From Archivesica marissinica (lineage: Eukaryota; Mollusca; Bivalvia; Venerida; Vesicomyidae), in NCBI GenBank assembly GCA_014843695.1, contig CM026400.1, forward strand, positions 49,302,171 to 49,366,170: a DNA stretch of 64,000 nt, in the 5' to 3' direction. Below the pieces are notes generated by a model, which was not told where the DNA came from, did not search any database, and worked only from the letters and a program-made list of their open reading frames with translations. Every line of letters begins with the position of its first letter. Positions within the stretch are counted from its first letter, which is position 1. Positions 41,301 through 56,300 of the stretch are shown one piece after another. The position numbers and the translations under genes are program-made.

Positions 41301-44300
41301 AAACTGGATTCCATGGATGGTGGAAACAGTTTATTATTATTATATTTCGGGCTTTACGCCTGCATCAGCACCATTTTGGGCTATATCGCCGGCGGGCAGT
41401 TTACCTAACAACACCTTTCCTGGGCAGGCTCCAGCGGTTAACCAGTACTTGGGTGCACCAACCTCCGTAAGAAACTACCAACTTTTTCATATAAATGAGA
41501 CACGGCCTGAGCGGGGCTCGAACCCGTGACCATCAGTGATGATAGGTTACAGTGGTATAGAAGTCAGCGACCTTAACCACTCGACCACGGAGGCGGACAT
41601 GGTGGAAACAGGATTCCATGGATGGTGGAAACTGGATTCCATGGATGGTGGAAACTATATTCCATGGATGGTGGAAACTGGATTCCATGGATGGTGGAAA
41701 CTATATTCCATGGATGGTGGAAACTGGATTCCATGGATGGTGGAAACTGGATGCCATGGATGGTGGAAACTGGATTCCATGGATGGTGGAAACTATATTC
41801 CATGGATGGTGGAAACTGGATGCCATGGATGGTGGAAACTGGATGCCATGGACAATGGAAACAGGATTCAATGGCAATGTGATTGTACTTACATGGTTTA
41901 CTGGCTAGGGTATATGCGGGACATTCTTCATCTTTCACCAAGTCTTCCAAGCTCTGCAAGAGACAATCGTGATGTTATCAATACACAAAGCGGATTAATG
42001 GTAGCTGCAGTAATAGCGCAGTGGTAGCTGCAGTAATAGCGCAGTGGTAGCTGCAGTAATAGCGCAGTGGTAGCTGCAGTAATAGCGCAGTGGTAGCTGC
42101 AGTAATAGCGCAGTGGTAGCTGCAGTAATAGCGCAGTGGTAGCTGCAGTAATAGCGCAGTGGTAGCTGCAGTAATAGCGCAGTGGTAGCTGCAGTAATAG
42201 CGCAGTGGTAGCTGCAGTAATAGCGCAGTGGTAGCTGCAGTAATAGCGCAGTGGTAGCTGCAGTAATAGCGCAGTGGTAGCTGCAGTAATAGCGCAGTGG
42301 TAGCTGCAGTAATAGCGCAGTGGTAGCTGCAGTAATAGCGCAGTGGTAGCTGCAGTAATAGCGCAGTGGTAGCTGCAGTAATAGCGCAGTGGTAGCTGCA
42401 GTAATAGCGCAGTGGTAGCTGCAGTAATAGCGCAGTGGTAGCTGCAGTAATAGCGCAGTGGTAGCTGCAGTAATAGCGCAGTGGTAGCTGCAGTAATAGC
42501 GCAGTGGTAGCTGCAGTAATAGCGCAGTGGTAGCTGCAGTAATAGCGCAGTGGTAGCTGCAGTAATAGCGCATTGGTAGCTGCAGTAATAGCGCAGTGGT
42601 AGCTGCAGTAATAGCGCAGTGGTAGCTGCAGTAATAGCGCAGTGGTAGCTGCAGTAATAGCGCAGTGGTAGCTGCAGTGGTAGCTGCAGTAATAGCGCAG
42701 TGGTAGCTGCAGTAATAGCGCAGTGGTAGCTGCAGTAATAGCGCAGTGGTAGCTGCAGTAATAGCGCAGTGGTAGCTGCAGTAATAGCGCAGTGGTAGCT
42801 GCAGTAATAGCGCAGTGGTAGCTGCAGTAATAGCGCAGTGGTAGCTGCAGTAATAGCGCAGTGGTAGCTGCAGTAATAGCGCAGTGGTAGCTGCAGTAAT
42901 AGCGCAGTGGTAGCTGCAGTAATAGCGCAGTGGTAGCTGCAGTAATAGCGCAGTGGTAGCTGCAGTAATAGCGCAGTGAGCTGCAGTATAGCGCAGTGGT
43001 AGCTGCAGTAATAGCGCAGTGGTATCTGTAGTAATAGCGCAGTGGTAGCTGCAGTAATAGCGCAGTGGTAGCTGTAGTAATAGCGCAGTGGTAGCTGCAG
43101 TAATAGCGTAGTGGTAGCTGCAGTAATAGCGTAGTGGTAGCTGCAGTAATAGCGTAGTGGTAGCTGCAGTAATAGCGCAGTGGTAGCTGTAGTAATAGCG
43201 CAGTGGTAGCTGCAGTGGTAGCTGCAGTAATAGCGCAGTGGTAGCTGCAGTAATAGCGCAGTGGTAGCGCATTTACAATAGAAGCTGTAAATGTTATGAT
43301 TGTGTACTTAAACTCCTCCACGTTGCTTCTTCTCTCCCCCTCGTGGCGATGGAATCCATCAGAAATGAGGTATTGAGAGTGATTAATATAAGTTATAAGA
43401 ACTTGTTTCACAATCGAACTAAAATAAATTTGCATAAATTAAACTTTATTTATTTTACAACGATTGCGAAAAAAGCTTTAGTTTATACAAATTTATTTTA
43501 GCTCGATTGCGAAACAAGTTCTTATAACTTATATTAATCACTCTCGAGACCTCATTCCTGATGGAATCCATCGCCACGAGGGAGAGAGAAGAGGCAACGT
43601 GGAATTAAAATGCCTTGCCTAAGGGCACAATCGTAACGGCTCCAGCGCGGCTCGAACTCCGGACCTTTCACACCTGAAGCGAACGCGCATCCACGGCGCT
43701 ATCACGACTTCCAAAGCTTTAACAACTTATATTAATCACTCTCGCTGGCGCAGATGAGATCGTAACTGTGGTCATTCGTGTGGGAGGAAACCGGAGTACC
43801 CGGAGAAAACCCACCTGTCCTATCTAGTGACCACAAATATTTCACGGTCCCGAATCCGGGTTGCATTGGTGAGAAGTGCGCTTGCTAAACACTGCGCTAC
43901 AACTAAATAAAGTAAATGAGTAATGTAGACTATAATATTTAACAACGATAGCTTTAAGCTTTTATGTGGCAGTCCAAGGTCAAACAACAGCTTTAAGCTT
44001 TTATGTTTACAATGACATATATAATAATACTGGTACATTTGTAGTGGTGGCAAGATCTATGCTTGGTTTACAATGACATATATAATAATACTGGTACATT
44101 TGTAGTGGTGGCAAGATCTATGCTTGGTTTACAATGACATATATAATAATACTGGTACATTTGTAGTGGTGGCAAGATCTATGCTTGGTTTACAATGACA
44201 TATATAATAATACTGGTACATTTGTAGTGGTGGCAAGATCTATGCTTGGTTTACAATGACATATATAATAATACTGGTACCTTTGTAGAGATGGTCAGAT

Positions 44301-47300
44301 CTATGCTTGGTATACAATGACATATATAATAATACTGGTACCTTTGTAGCGGTAGATCTATACTTGGTATACAATGACATATATAATAATACTGGTACCT
44401 TTGTAGGGGTGGTCAGATCTATGCTTGGTATACAATGACATATATAATAATACTGATACCTTTGTAGTGGTGGTCAGATCTATACTTGGTTTACAATGAC
44501 ATATATAATAATACTGATACCTTTGTAGAGGTGGTCAGATCTATACTTGGTTTACAATGACATATATAATAATACTGATACCTTTGTAGAGGTGGTGAGA
44601 TCGATACCTGGTTTACAATGACATATATTAGTGGTGGTCAGATCTATTCTTGGTTTACAATGACATATATAATAATACTGGTACCTTTGTAGAGGTGGTC
44701 AGATCGATACCTGGTTTACAATGACATATATTAGTGGTGGTCAGATCTATTCTTGGTTTACAATGACATATATAATAATACTGATACCTTTGTAGTGGTG
44801 GCAAGATCGATACCTGGTTTACAAAATATCAATCGGTCCTTGTTTCCAACAGCCATTTTGTAGAACCAGTTCTGCGTGGGGCAGTCAGTCACACATATCT
44901 GCAACATTAAAGCGGCATTAAGAAGATGTCGTGCAATTATGGAATGAAATACAGATCATGAATATCTGAGGAAAACAAGGAAATCTGGGGAACCGACGGA
45001 TGCTCCACAAACTGCCGGCTCGACGGAGACTTACTCTCCATCAGATACTAGAGCTTTACGGAGACTTACTCTTTATAAGTTAATAGAGCTTGAGGGAGAC
45101 TTACTCTCTATAAGATACTAGAGCTTGATGGAGACTTACTCTCTATAAGATACTAGAGCTTGATGGAGACTTACTCTCTATAAGATACTAGAGCTTGACG
45201 GAGACTTACTCTCTATAAGATACTAGAGCTTGATGGAGACTTACTCACTATAAGATACTAGAGCTTGACGGAGACTTACTCTCTATAAGATACTAGAGCT
45301 CCACAGAGACTTACTCTCTATAAGATACTAGAGCTTGATGGAGACTTACTCTCTATAAGATACTAGAGCTTGACGGAGACTTACTCTCTATCAAATACTA
45401 GAGCTTGACGGAGACTTACTCTCTATCAGATACTAGAGCTTGACGGAGACATACTCTCTATAAGATACTAGAGCTTGACGGAGACTTACTCTCTATAAGA
45501 TACTAGAGCTTGACGGAGACTTACTCTCTATAAGATACTAGAGCTTGACGGAGACTTACTCTCTATAAGATACTAGAGCTTGACAGAGACTTACTCTCTA
45601 TAAGATACTAGAGCTTGACGGAGACTTACTCTCTATAAGATACTAGAGCTTGACGGAGACTTACTCTCTATAAGATACTAGAACTTGACGGAGACTTACT
45701 CTCTATAAGATACTAGAGCTTGACGGAGACTTACTCTCTATAAGATACTAGAGCTTGACGGAGACTTACTCTCTATAACATACTAGAGCTTGACGGAGAC
45801 TTACTCTCTATAAGTTATTATATGTTATACTTCGGGTTTTACGTCTGCATCAGCACCATTTCGGGCTATATCGCCGACAGGCAGTTTACTTAACAACACC
45901 TTTCCTGGGCAGGCTCCAGCGGTTAACCAGTACTTGGGTGCACCAACCTCTGTAAGAAACTGCCAACTTTTTCATATAAATGAGACACGGCATGAGCGGG
46001 GCTCGAACCCGTGACCATCAGTGATGATAGGTTACAGTGGTATACAAGTCAGCGACCTTAACCACTCGACCACGGAGGCGGACACTCTCTATAAGATACT
46101 AGAGCTTAACGGAGGCGGACACTCTCTATAAGATACTAGAGCTTAACGGAGGCGGACACTCTCTATAAGATACTAGAGCTTGACGGAGACTTACTCTCTA
46201 TAAGATACTAGAACTTGACGGAGACTTACTCTCTATAAGATACTAGAACTTGATGGAGACTTACTCTCTATAAGATACTAGAGCTTGACGGAGACTTACT
46301 CTCTATAAGAAACTAGAACTTGATGGAGACTTACTCTCTATAAGATACTAGAGCTTGATGGAGACTTACTCTCTATAAGATACTAGAGCTTGACGGAGAC
46401 TTACTCTCTATAAGATACTAGAACTTGACGGAGACTTACTCTCTATAAGATACTAGAGCTTGATGGAGACTTACTCTCTATAAGATACTAGAACTTGATG
46501 GAGACTTACTCTCTATAAGATACTAGAGCTTGACGGAGACTTACTCTCTATAAGATACTAGAACTTGACGGAGACTTACTCTCTATAAGATACTAGAGCT
46601 TGATGGAGACTTACTCTCTATAAGATACTAGAACTTGACGGAGACTTACTCTCTATAAGATACTAGAGCTTGACAGAGACTTACTCTCTATAAGATACTA
46701 GAACTTGACGGAGACTTACTCTCTATAAGATACTAGAGCTTGATGGAGACTTACTCTCTATAAGATACTAGAACTTGACGGAGACTTACTCTCTATAAGA
46801 TACTAGAGCTTGATGGAGACTTACTCTCTATAAGATACTAGAACTTGACGGAGACTTACTCTCTATAAGATACTAGAACTTGACAGAGTTATGTTATGAT
46901 TCGGGTTTTACGCCTGCATCAGCACCATTTTGGGCTATATCGCCGGCGGGCAGTTTACCTAACAACACCTTTCCTGGGCAGGCTCCAGCGGTTAACCAGT
47001 ACTTGGGTGCACCAACCTCCGTAAGAAACTGCCAACTTTTTCATATAAATGAGACACGGCCTGAGCGGGGCTCGAACCCGTGACCATCAGTGATGATAAA
47101 CTTGACAGAGACTTACTCTCTATAAGATACTAGAACTTGATGGAGACTTACTCTCTATAGGATACTAGAACTTGATGGAGACTTACTCTCTATAAGATAC
47201 TAGAACTTGATGGAGACTTACTCTCTATAAGATACTAGAACTTGACAGAGACTTACTCTCTATAAGATACTAGAACTTGACGGAGACTTACTCTCTATAA

Positions 47301-50300
47301 GATACTAGAGAGAGAAGAGGCATGTGGAATTTATCTATAAGATACTAGAACTTGATGGAGACTTACTCTCTATAAGATACTAGAACTTGACAGAGACTTA
47401 CTCTCTATAAGATACTAGAGAGAGAAGAGGCATGTGGAATTTATCTATAAGATACTAGAGAGAAGAGGCATGTGGAATTTATCTATAAGATACTAGAGCT
47501 TAAATATTGACTGGCAAATTCTTTTCGTGTTTAATAAACTACAAAGGGGAGATAATTCAATAAGTACAACAGTTATTTACTCAGCAGGCAAAGGGTTAAT
47601 AAGTGGTGAAAAGGAACTTTGTACCGACTGCGAATGTCTTCACCAGGAGAAATATTGCCAATGTGACGCACCAATCTGGTAAATACCGAAAATATTGACA
47701 TAAATTAGCGACAAGTCCCATTTTATTGGTGCGTCCGAATGAGTGGACGTCCAGACCAGGTGAAACATATATGCTCTCCCTTTGGAAAGCACTTTAAGTA
47801 AACACAGCCTACATACAGCATGCTGTACGAGTATGTAAATGAGATATACTAGCCGAATAGTAATTGATTATAAGCCAGAAGTGCATTATTCCCAGAAATC
47901 TCCCAAAGTTCCAAGCAACCAAGCACTATTATACAAATAAATACCACGCTAACTCTGCTAATTAATAATACAATCATGGGAGCTTTGCATAAGGGGCGAG
48001 TCCAATATGAGGTAGGGGATTCTGGGGGGCATGCTTCCCCGGAAGTGTTTTAAATCCATAGTTTCCTCTATTTCTGGTCATTTTGACAGACTGTGAACTA
48101 ACATGGCTAAGTTACCACTTACTGTCAAGTGAAATAAATCATGGTTTATCAGTGCAGAGCAATTCAGCCACTTAGGTTTGTAACTTGGTATGCAGATACA
48201 CATGCAGATAAACATTTTGTGTAATGCAGGCCCGTAGCCACACCGAGGCAGCTCCGTAGCCACACTGAGGCACATCGAGGCAGCTGCCTCGGTTAAAATT
48301 TTCAAAATGAAAAATCAAATAAATAAAATGCAAAAAATATCCGTTTGCTGTATAAAATGTTGACTGCTAGAGAGCTGAAAGGTCAGTACATAATTATATG
48401 TCTAAAATCAGAAAACGCAGGAAATCACGCTTCTGTACCCCAACAATTTTAAGGGGGAACATGCCCCTGGACTCCCTAGATTGCCTCGGTTGAAATTCGT
48501 CTCTGGCTACGGTACTGACAAGCAACACCAGTACACACACTATGCTAGGCCATGTACCTGGAGCTACCAACAACACCAGTACACACACTATGCTAGGCCA
48601 TGTACCTGGAGCTACCAACAACACAAGTACAAACACTATGCTAGGCCATGTACCTGGAGCTACCAACAACACAAGTACAAACACTATGCTAGGCCATGTA
48701 CCTGGAGCTACCAGCAGCACATGTACAAACACTATGCTAGGTCATGTACCTGGAAATACCAACAACACAAGTACAAACATTATGCTAGGCCATGTACTTG
48801 GATCTACCAACAACACAAGTACAAACACTATGCTAGGCCCTGGATCTACCAGCAACACAAGTACAAACACTATGCTAGGCCCTGGATCTACCAGCAACAC
48901 AAGTACAAACACTATGCTAGGCCCTGGATCTACCAACAACACAAGTACAAACACTATGCTAGGCCATGTACCTGGATCTACCAGCAACACAAGTACAAAC
49001 ACTGACACAGTTGACTAGTAACAACTCATGTTTGTTTGTTCGGGTTTTACGCCTGCATCAGCACCATGGTGGGCTATATCGTCGGCAGGCAGTATACCTA
49101 ACAACAACTTTCCTGAGCAGGCTCCAGCGGGGAACCAGTACTTGGTGCACCAACCTCCCTAAGAAACCTTTTCATATAAATGAGACACGGCCAGAGCGTG
49201 GCTTGAACCTGTGACCATCAGTGACATTCAAGTCAGCGACTGTAACCACACTTGACCACAGAGAAAGACACACAATTTATACGATAATTCTTTAAGACAA
49301 CAAAATGTTGGAAATATACCAAGGAAAATAAATGTGTATGCAAGTCTGGGCAGCTTATATATAATTCCAGGAAATCATTTACCAAGAATCAATGCCTATA
49401 ATTATACAATTATAAGCATAAGACATATAATTCCTCTTATGGGAACATCTGTAGTTCTCTCCAGCACAGTTATATGAATTCATAAATAGAGAATATTTGT
49501 TTGTTTCAGTCTATAATGGAACTATATTTCACCGAATGAACATTTAACGTAATATATTATCACGAGCGGCGCTAGCCAAGGGGGAAAATAATAGCTTTCT
49601 ATGTTCAGGATTGAAATGTAATTCGATTATTCACTAAGTGCTAAATGGCGCTATAACGCTGCGCTTAAATGACAAACCATGTGCTAAATGGTGCTATAAC
49701 GTTGCGCTTAAATGACAAACCATGTGCTAAATGGTGCTATAACGTTGCGCTTAAATGACAAACCATGTGCTAAATGGTGCTATAACGTTGCGCTTAAATG
49801 ACAAACCATGTGCTAAATGGTGCTATAACGTTGCGCTTAAATGACAAACCATGTGCTAAATGGCACTATAACGTTGTGCTTAAATGACAAACCATGTGCT
49901 AAATGGCGCTATAACGTTGCGCTTAAATGACAAACCATGTGCTAAATGGTGCTATAACGTTGCGCTTAAATGACAAACCATGTGCTAAATGGTGCTATAA
50001 CGTTGCGCTTAAATGACAAACCATGTGCTAAATGGTGCTATAACGTTGCGCTTAAATGACATCATAAACTACATAATAAACGACGTCACCGACTACTTGA
50101 ATCCAAAAACATTCATGTTGACAATATATCAAACCACAAGTGGAAACAGTGAGATATATATGGAGAATATTAGGTTACTGTCTTATAAATTTTAATTTAT
50201 TAGGCGCGTTGGAGATAATTTACAAGGCGAGGCTATCTTCTGAAAAAAAGAAATATTAGCGAGGAAAAATTAGTGAATATTTGCTATTGTTTTTCATTTA

Positions 50301-53300
50301 TTCCTTAAAATAACTTGTTTTTACTTGGTCTTTTTAATTTTATATACAGATCTCCCTCGGTGCTTTGCAATGTTATCCATTCTCTTTGCTTTGCATCCTG
50401 GGTAAAATAAAGGCTATAAATAGATCAAATAATTGTAGCAAAACTCTGGAAACAATTCCCATGATATATTTTACTGTAATTTTCACCGCCCACGTGTCAA
50501 GGCCCATCCACCATCTGGGTCATCCCCCACCCCTTAGTCACGTGATCATACCTGTGTAGTGGGACATCCATCCACAAATACTCCCGGCCCCATCTTACCA
50601 CACGCAACCAAGTCGTAGAATAACAGGTTGGGCTTCCCTCTGTATAAACAAAATATTATCAATTATGTATCTTAAATTTGGTCATTAACCCATTTCATTC
50701 TGGAATACCGTTCAAACAGTATTTGCAAAGAACATAGAGCCAGATCAGCCGCCACGGAAATTGCAGATCAGGCTCTATGCCGTTTGCTATTCAGATGATC
50801 TTGCCAAGACACTTGGCTATATAGCAAACAACATAGATCCTGATCAGCACGCAGCGTCACGCTGCGTGCTGATCAGGATCTATGTTGTTTGCAAAAGCCT
50901 TTAAATGTATCCAGAATGAAATGGTTTAACAAAAGCCAACACTTTCTAACCAACAAAACACTTCAATCACTTGTGTAATTATGTATATTAATTTTTATCA
51001 CTTTACTTTGCTTGTACAGTCAAACCTGTGTTAGTGGTCACCTCCATTAAGCAGCCAACCTGTATTAAGCAGCCCGTTTTAATATTCCCAATATGTTGTT
51101 TTTTTTATAAATTTGACCTCTATTAAGCAGCCACATGTACTAAGCAGCCACTTTCTGTGATTGCATTGTCTGGCTGCTTAAGACAGGTTTTACTGTACAT
51201 TGAACACTATTAAGCAGCCACCTGTGCTAAGCAGCCACTTTCTGTGATTGCATTGTCTGGCTGCTTAAGACAGGTTTTACTGTACATTGAACTCTATTAA
51301 GCAGCCACCTGTGCTAAGCAGCCACTTTCTGTGATTCCTTTGGTTGGCTGCTTAAGACAGGTTTATCTGTATTCAGTTTAATAACAGCCATGTCATAATT
51401 GCTTACATGTCAACAAGCTTAATAACACCTGGAAGGATTCTGATTGGTTGCATATGACATTGACAGCTTGCAATAAACATTGGAAATATACATGTTATTT
51501 GTGTTCATGCAATATTTGTTGACAACAAATATTTACCCTTGATTCATTCCTCAAGTAGATTCTCCAGATAATATCAGCCAGAAATACTATACAGGCAAAC
51601 CTGTGTTAGTGGTCACCTCCATTAAGCAGCCAACCTTTATTAAGCAGCCAGTTTCCAGATTCCCAATCAGTTGTTTTATTATATATTTGACCTCTATTAA
51701 GCAGCCACCTGTGCTAAGCAGCCACTTTTAGTGATTGCATTGTCTGGCTGCTTAAGACAGGTTTTACTGTCCAATGACCTCTATTAAGCAGCCACCTGTG
51801 CTAAGCAGCCACTTTCTCTGACTCCTTTGGCTGGCTGCTTAAGACAGGTTTGACTGTATGTGTTAATATGTACATGTATGAACATCATATCATCATCATC
51901 GGTAAGCATGACTTCATAAATACCATCATTAACAAGATCATCATCATCAATAACAAGGCCATCACCAACAGCAACCAGGCCAACATCATCAATAACCAGG
52001 CCAACAGCAACCAGGGCATCATCATCAGTAATAATGCCATCACAATCAGCAACAACACCATCATCATCAGCAACAAGACTATCATCATGGTTTTCCGATT
52101 AGTTAGTGGTTAACGCGCTCGCTTCTCACCAATGCGACCCGGGTTCGATCCTCGGATCGGGAAGAATGGAATGCGAGATGGTATGATGGTCGCCAGATCG
52201 GACAGGTGGGTTTTTCTCCGGGTACTCCGGTTTCCTCCCACACGATTGACCACATTTACGCTTACATCCACGCCAACGAGAGTGATTAATATAAGTTATT
52301 AAAACTTGCTTCGCAATCGTTAAAAAATCTTTAAAAAATAAATAAGACTATCATCAGCACAGTATTAGGTATCAAGTGGATATTATTGATATGTTATGTT
52401 ATATTTCAGGTTTTACGCCTGCATCAACACCATTTCGGGCTATATTGCCGGCGGGCAGTTTACTTAACAACACCTTTCCTGGGCAGGCTCCAGCGGTTAA
52501 CCAGTACTTGGGTGCACCAACCTCCGTAAGAAACTGCAAACTTTTTCATATAAATGAGACACGGCCTGAGCGGGGCTCGAACCCGTGACCATCAGTGATG
52601 ATAGGTATACAAGTCAGCGACCTTAACCACTCGACAACGGAGGCGGACAAAAAAAAACAACATATTGGGAATCTGGCTGCTTAATACAGATTGGTTGCTT
52701 TAAAGGAGATGACCACTAACACAGGTCCATCATAATTCCAATTAGTATTCAGCTTAAGTGACTTACCTGTGATCACCGAATCCACAAAGTTCCTTGTCCG
52801 AGTTCATTGGGTATAACAGGAGTCTGGGGTTCCCGTATGTGAAAGCTGAAAACCAGAACATTCATGTATAGACATACACTTCACATCTTTAACCCTTTCC
52901 CTCATAGAAGCACCTCTTGACGCCATTATCAATACGACATACATTGACAATGTAGTAGCCAACCCAATGTTCATAATAAAGGCCATAATCTCGTGTAGTT
53001 CCAGTAATATATATGGAGGTGGGATAGATATGGCAACTACTTATCCACTGCATGATAGCTAAGTGGCTGTCATTTGTATGGAGATATAATAGTATATTGA
53101 CCTAAATCTCTATGTAGTCTCAGTAATATCCATGGAGGTGGGATAGATATGGTGACTACTTATCCACTGCATGATAGCTAAGTGGCTGTCATTTGTATGG
53201 AGATATAATAGTATATTGACCTAAATCTCTATGTAGTCCCAGTAATATATATGGAGGTGGGATAGATATGGCTACTACTTATCCACTGCATGATAGCTAA

Positions 53301-56300
53301 ATGGCTGTTGTTTGCATGGAGATATAATAGTATATTAACCTAATCTCTATGTAGTCCCAGTAATATCTATGGAGATGGGATAGATATGGCGACTACTTAT
53401 CCACTACATGATAGCTAAGTGGCTGTCATTTGTATGGAGATATAATAGTATATTGACCTAAATCTCTATGTAGTCCCAGTAATATATATGGAGGTGGGAT
53501 AGATATGGCGACTACTTATCCACTGCATGATAGCTAAATGGCTGTCATTTGCATGGAGATATAATAGTATATTAACCTAATCTCTATGTAGTCCCAGTAA
53601 TATCTATGGAGATGGGATAGATATGGCGACTACTTATCCACTACATGATAGCTAAATGGCTGTCGTTTGCATGGAGATATAATAGTATATTAACCTAAAT
53701 CTCTATGTAGTCCCAGTAATATATATGGAGGTGGGATAGATATGGCAACTACATATCCACTGCATGATAGCTCAATGGCTGTCGTTTGTATGGAGATATA
53801 ATAGTATATTAACCTAAATCTCTATGAAGGAAAGGGTTAACTTACCATAGAACAGTGTATATACTCGTTTCCAGCACAGTAATGGTTAACAAGAAGTCAA
53901 GCAGTATTATTTGTAGAGTTTGACCATTTGCACGCTGAGTAAATAAAATCACATTTGCAAACAACATAGATCCAGATCAGTTGCAGCGTAATGGCACATC
54001 TGATAAGGTTCTATGTTGTTTGCTATTCAGCCAAATGATTTAACACAAACTATTCAAATAGCAAACAGCATAGAGCCTGGTAGCAAACAGCATAGAGCCT
54101 GGTAGCAAACAGCATAGAGCCTGGTAGCAAACAGCAGAGCCTGGTAGCAAACAGCATAGAGCCTGGTAGCAAACAGCATAGAGCCTGGTAGCAAACAGCA
54201 TAGAGCCTGGTAGCAAACAGCATAGAGCCTGGTAGCAAACAGCATAGAAGCCTGGTAGCAATCAGCATAGAGCCTGATAGCAAATAGCATAGAACCTGGT
54301 AGCAATCAGCATAGAACCTGGTAGGAAACAGCATAGAACCTGGTAGCAAACAGCATAGAGCCTGGTAGCAAACAGCATAGAACCTGGTAGCAAACAGCAT
54401 ATAGCCTGGTAGCAAGCAGCATAGAGCATGGTAGCAAACAGCATAGAGCCTGGTAGCAAACAGCATAGAGCCTGGTAGCATAGAGCCTGGTAGCAAACAG
54501 CATAGAGCCTGGTAGCAAACAGCATATAGCCTGGTAGCAAACAGCATAGAGCCTGCCTGGTAGCAAACAGCATAGAGCCTGCCTGGTAGCAAACAGCATA
54601 GAGCATGGTAGCAAACAGCATAGAGCCTGGTAGCAAATAGCATAGATTCTGGTAGCATAGAGCCTGGTAGCAAACAGCATAGAACCTGGTAGCAAACAGC
54701 ATAGAGCCTGGTAGCATAGAGCTTGGTAGCAAACAGCATAGAGCCTGGTAGCAAATAGCAGAGCATGGTAGCAAACAGCATAGAGCCTGGTAGCAAACAG
54801 CATAGAGCCTGGTAGCAAATAGCATAGAGACTGGTAGCAAACAGCATAGAGCCTGGTAGCAAATAGCAGAGCATGGTAGCAAACAGCATAGAGCCTGGTA
54901 GCAAACAGCATAGAGCCTGGTAGCAAATAGCATAGAGACTGGTAGCAAACAGCATAGAGCCTGGTAGCAAATAGCATAGAGCCTGGTAGCAAACAGCATA
55001 GAGCCTGGTAGCAAACAGCATAACACCTGGTAGCAAATAGCATAGAGCCTGGTAGCATAGAACCTGGTAGCAAACAGCATAAAGCCTGGTAGCAAATAGC
55101 ATAGAGCCTGGTAGCAAATAGCATAGAGCCTGGTAGCAAACAGCATAGAGCCTGGTAGCAAACAGCATAGAGCCTGGTAGCAAACAGCATAGAGCCTGGT
55201 AGCAAACAGCATAAAGCCTGGTAGCAAATAGCATAGAGCCTGGTAGCAAATAGCATAGAGCCTGGTAGCAAACAGCATAGAGCCTGGTAGCAAACAGCAT
55301 ATAGCCTGGTAGTATAGAGCCTGGTAGCAAACAGCATATAGCTTGATAGCATAGAGCCTGGTAGCAAACAGCATATAGCCTGGTAGCAAACAGCATAGAG
55401 CCTGGTAGCAAACAGCATAAAGACTGGTAGCAAACAGCATAGAGCCTGGTAGCGAACAGCATAGAGCCTGGTAGCAAACAGCATAGAGCCTGGTAGCAAA
55501 CAGCATAGAGCCTAGTAGCAAACAGCATAGAACCTGGTAGCAAACAGCATATAGCCTGGTAGCAAGCAGCATAGAGCATGGTAGCAAACAGCATAGAGCC
55601 TGGTAGCAAACAGCATAGAGCCTGGTAGCATAGAGCCTGGTAGCAAACAGCATAGAGCCTGGTAGCAAACAGCATATAGCCTGGTAGCAAACAGCATAGA
55701 GCCTGGTAGCAAACAGCATAGAGCCTGCCTGGTAGCAAACAGCATAGAGCATGGTAGCAAACAGCATAGAGCCTGGTAGCAAACAGCATAGATTCTGGTA
55801 GCATAGAGCCTGGTAGCAAACAGCATAGAACCTGGTAGCAAACAGCATAGAGCCTGGTAGCAAATAGCAGAGCATGGTAGCAAACAGCATAGAGCCTGGT
55901 AGCAAACAGCATAGAGCCTGGTAGCAAATAGCATAGAGACTGGTAGCAAACAGCATAGAGCCTGGTAGCAAATAGCAGAGCATTGTAGCAAACAGCATAG
56001 AGCCTGGTAGCAAACAGCATAGAGCCTGGTAGCAAATAGCATAGAGACTGGTAGCAAACAGCATAGAGCCTGGTAGCAAATAGCATAGAGCCTGGTAGCA
56101 AACAGCATAGAGCCTGGTAGCAAACAGCATAGAGCCTGGTAGCAAACAGCATAGAGCCTGCCTTGTAGCAACCAGCATAGAGCATGGTAGCAAACAGCAT
56201 AGAGCCTGGTAGCAAACAGCATAGAGCCTGGTAGCAAACAGCATAGAGCCTGGTAGCAAATAGCATAGAGACTGGTAGCAAACAGCATAGAGCCTGGTAG

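Larger units (their letters stand above)
45040..47500. repeat. 35-bp array, interrupted by two SINEs
   Basis: Unit TACTAGAGCTTGACGGAGAC then TTACTCTCTATAAGA, about 55 copies around two family A SINEs. The right end changes to units with GAGAGAAGAGGCATGTGGAA, a SINE family F body fragment. Confidence 0.96.

Noticed and set aside
41978..43435. 485- and 425-codon frames rich in [13 protein letters not shown]
   Set aside because: Translation of the 23-bp A-box array.
53850..53915. Possible extra SLC44 exon with donor ATG/GTAAGT
   Set aside because: Exons a and b already join in phase and align without a gap to the family, so no exon is needed here.
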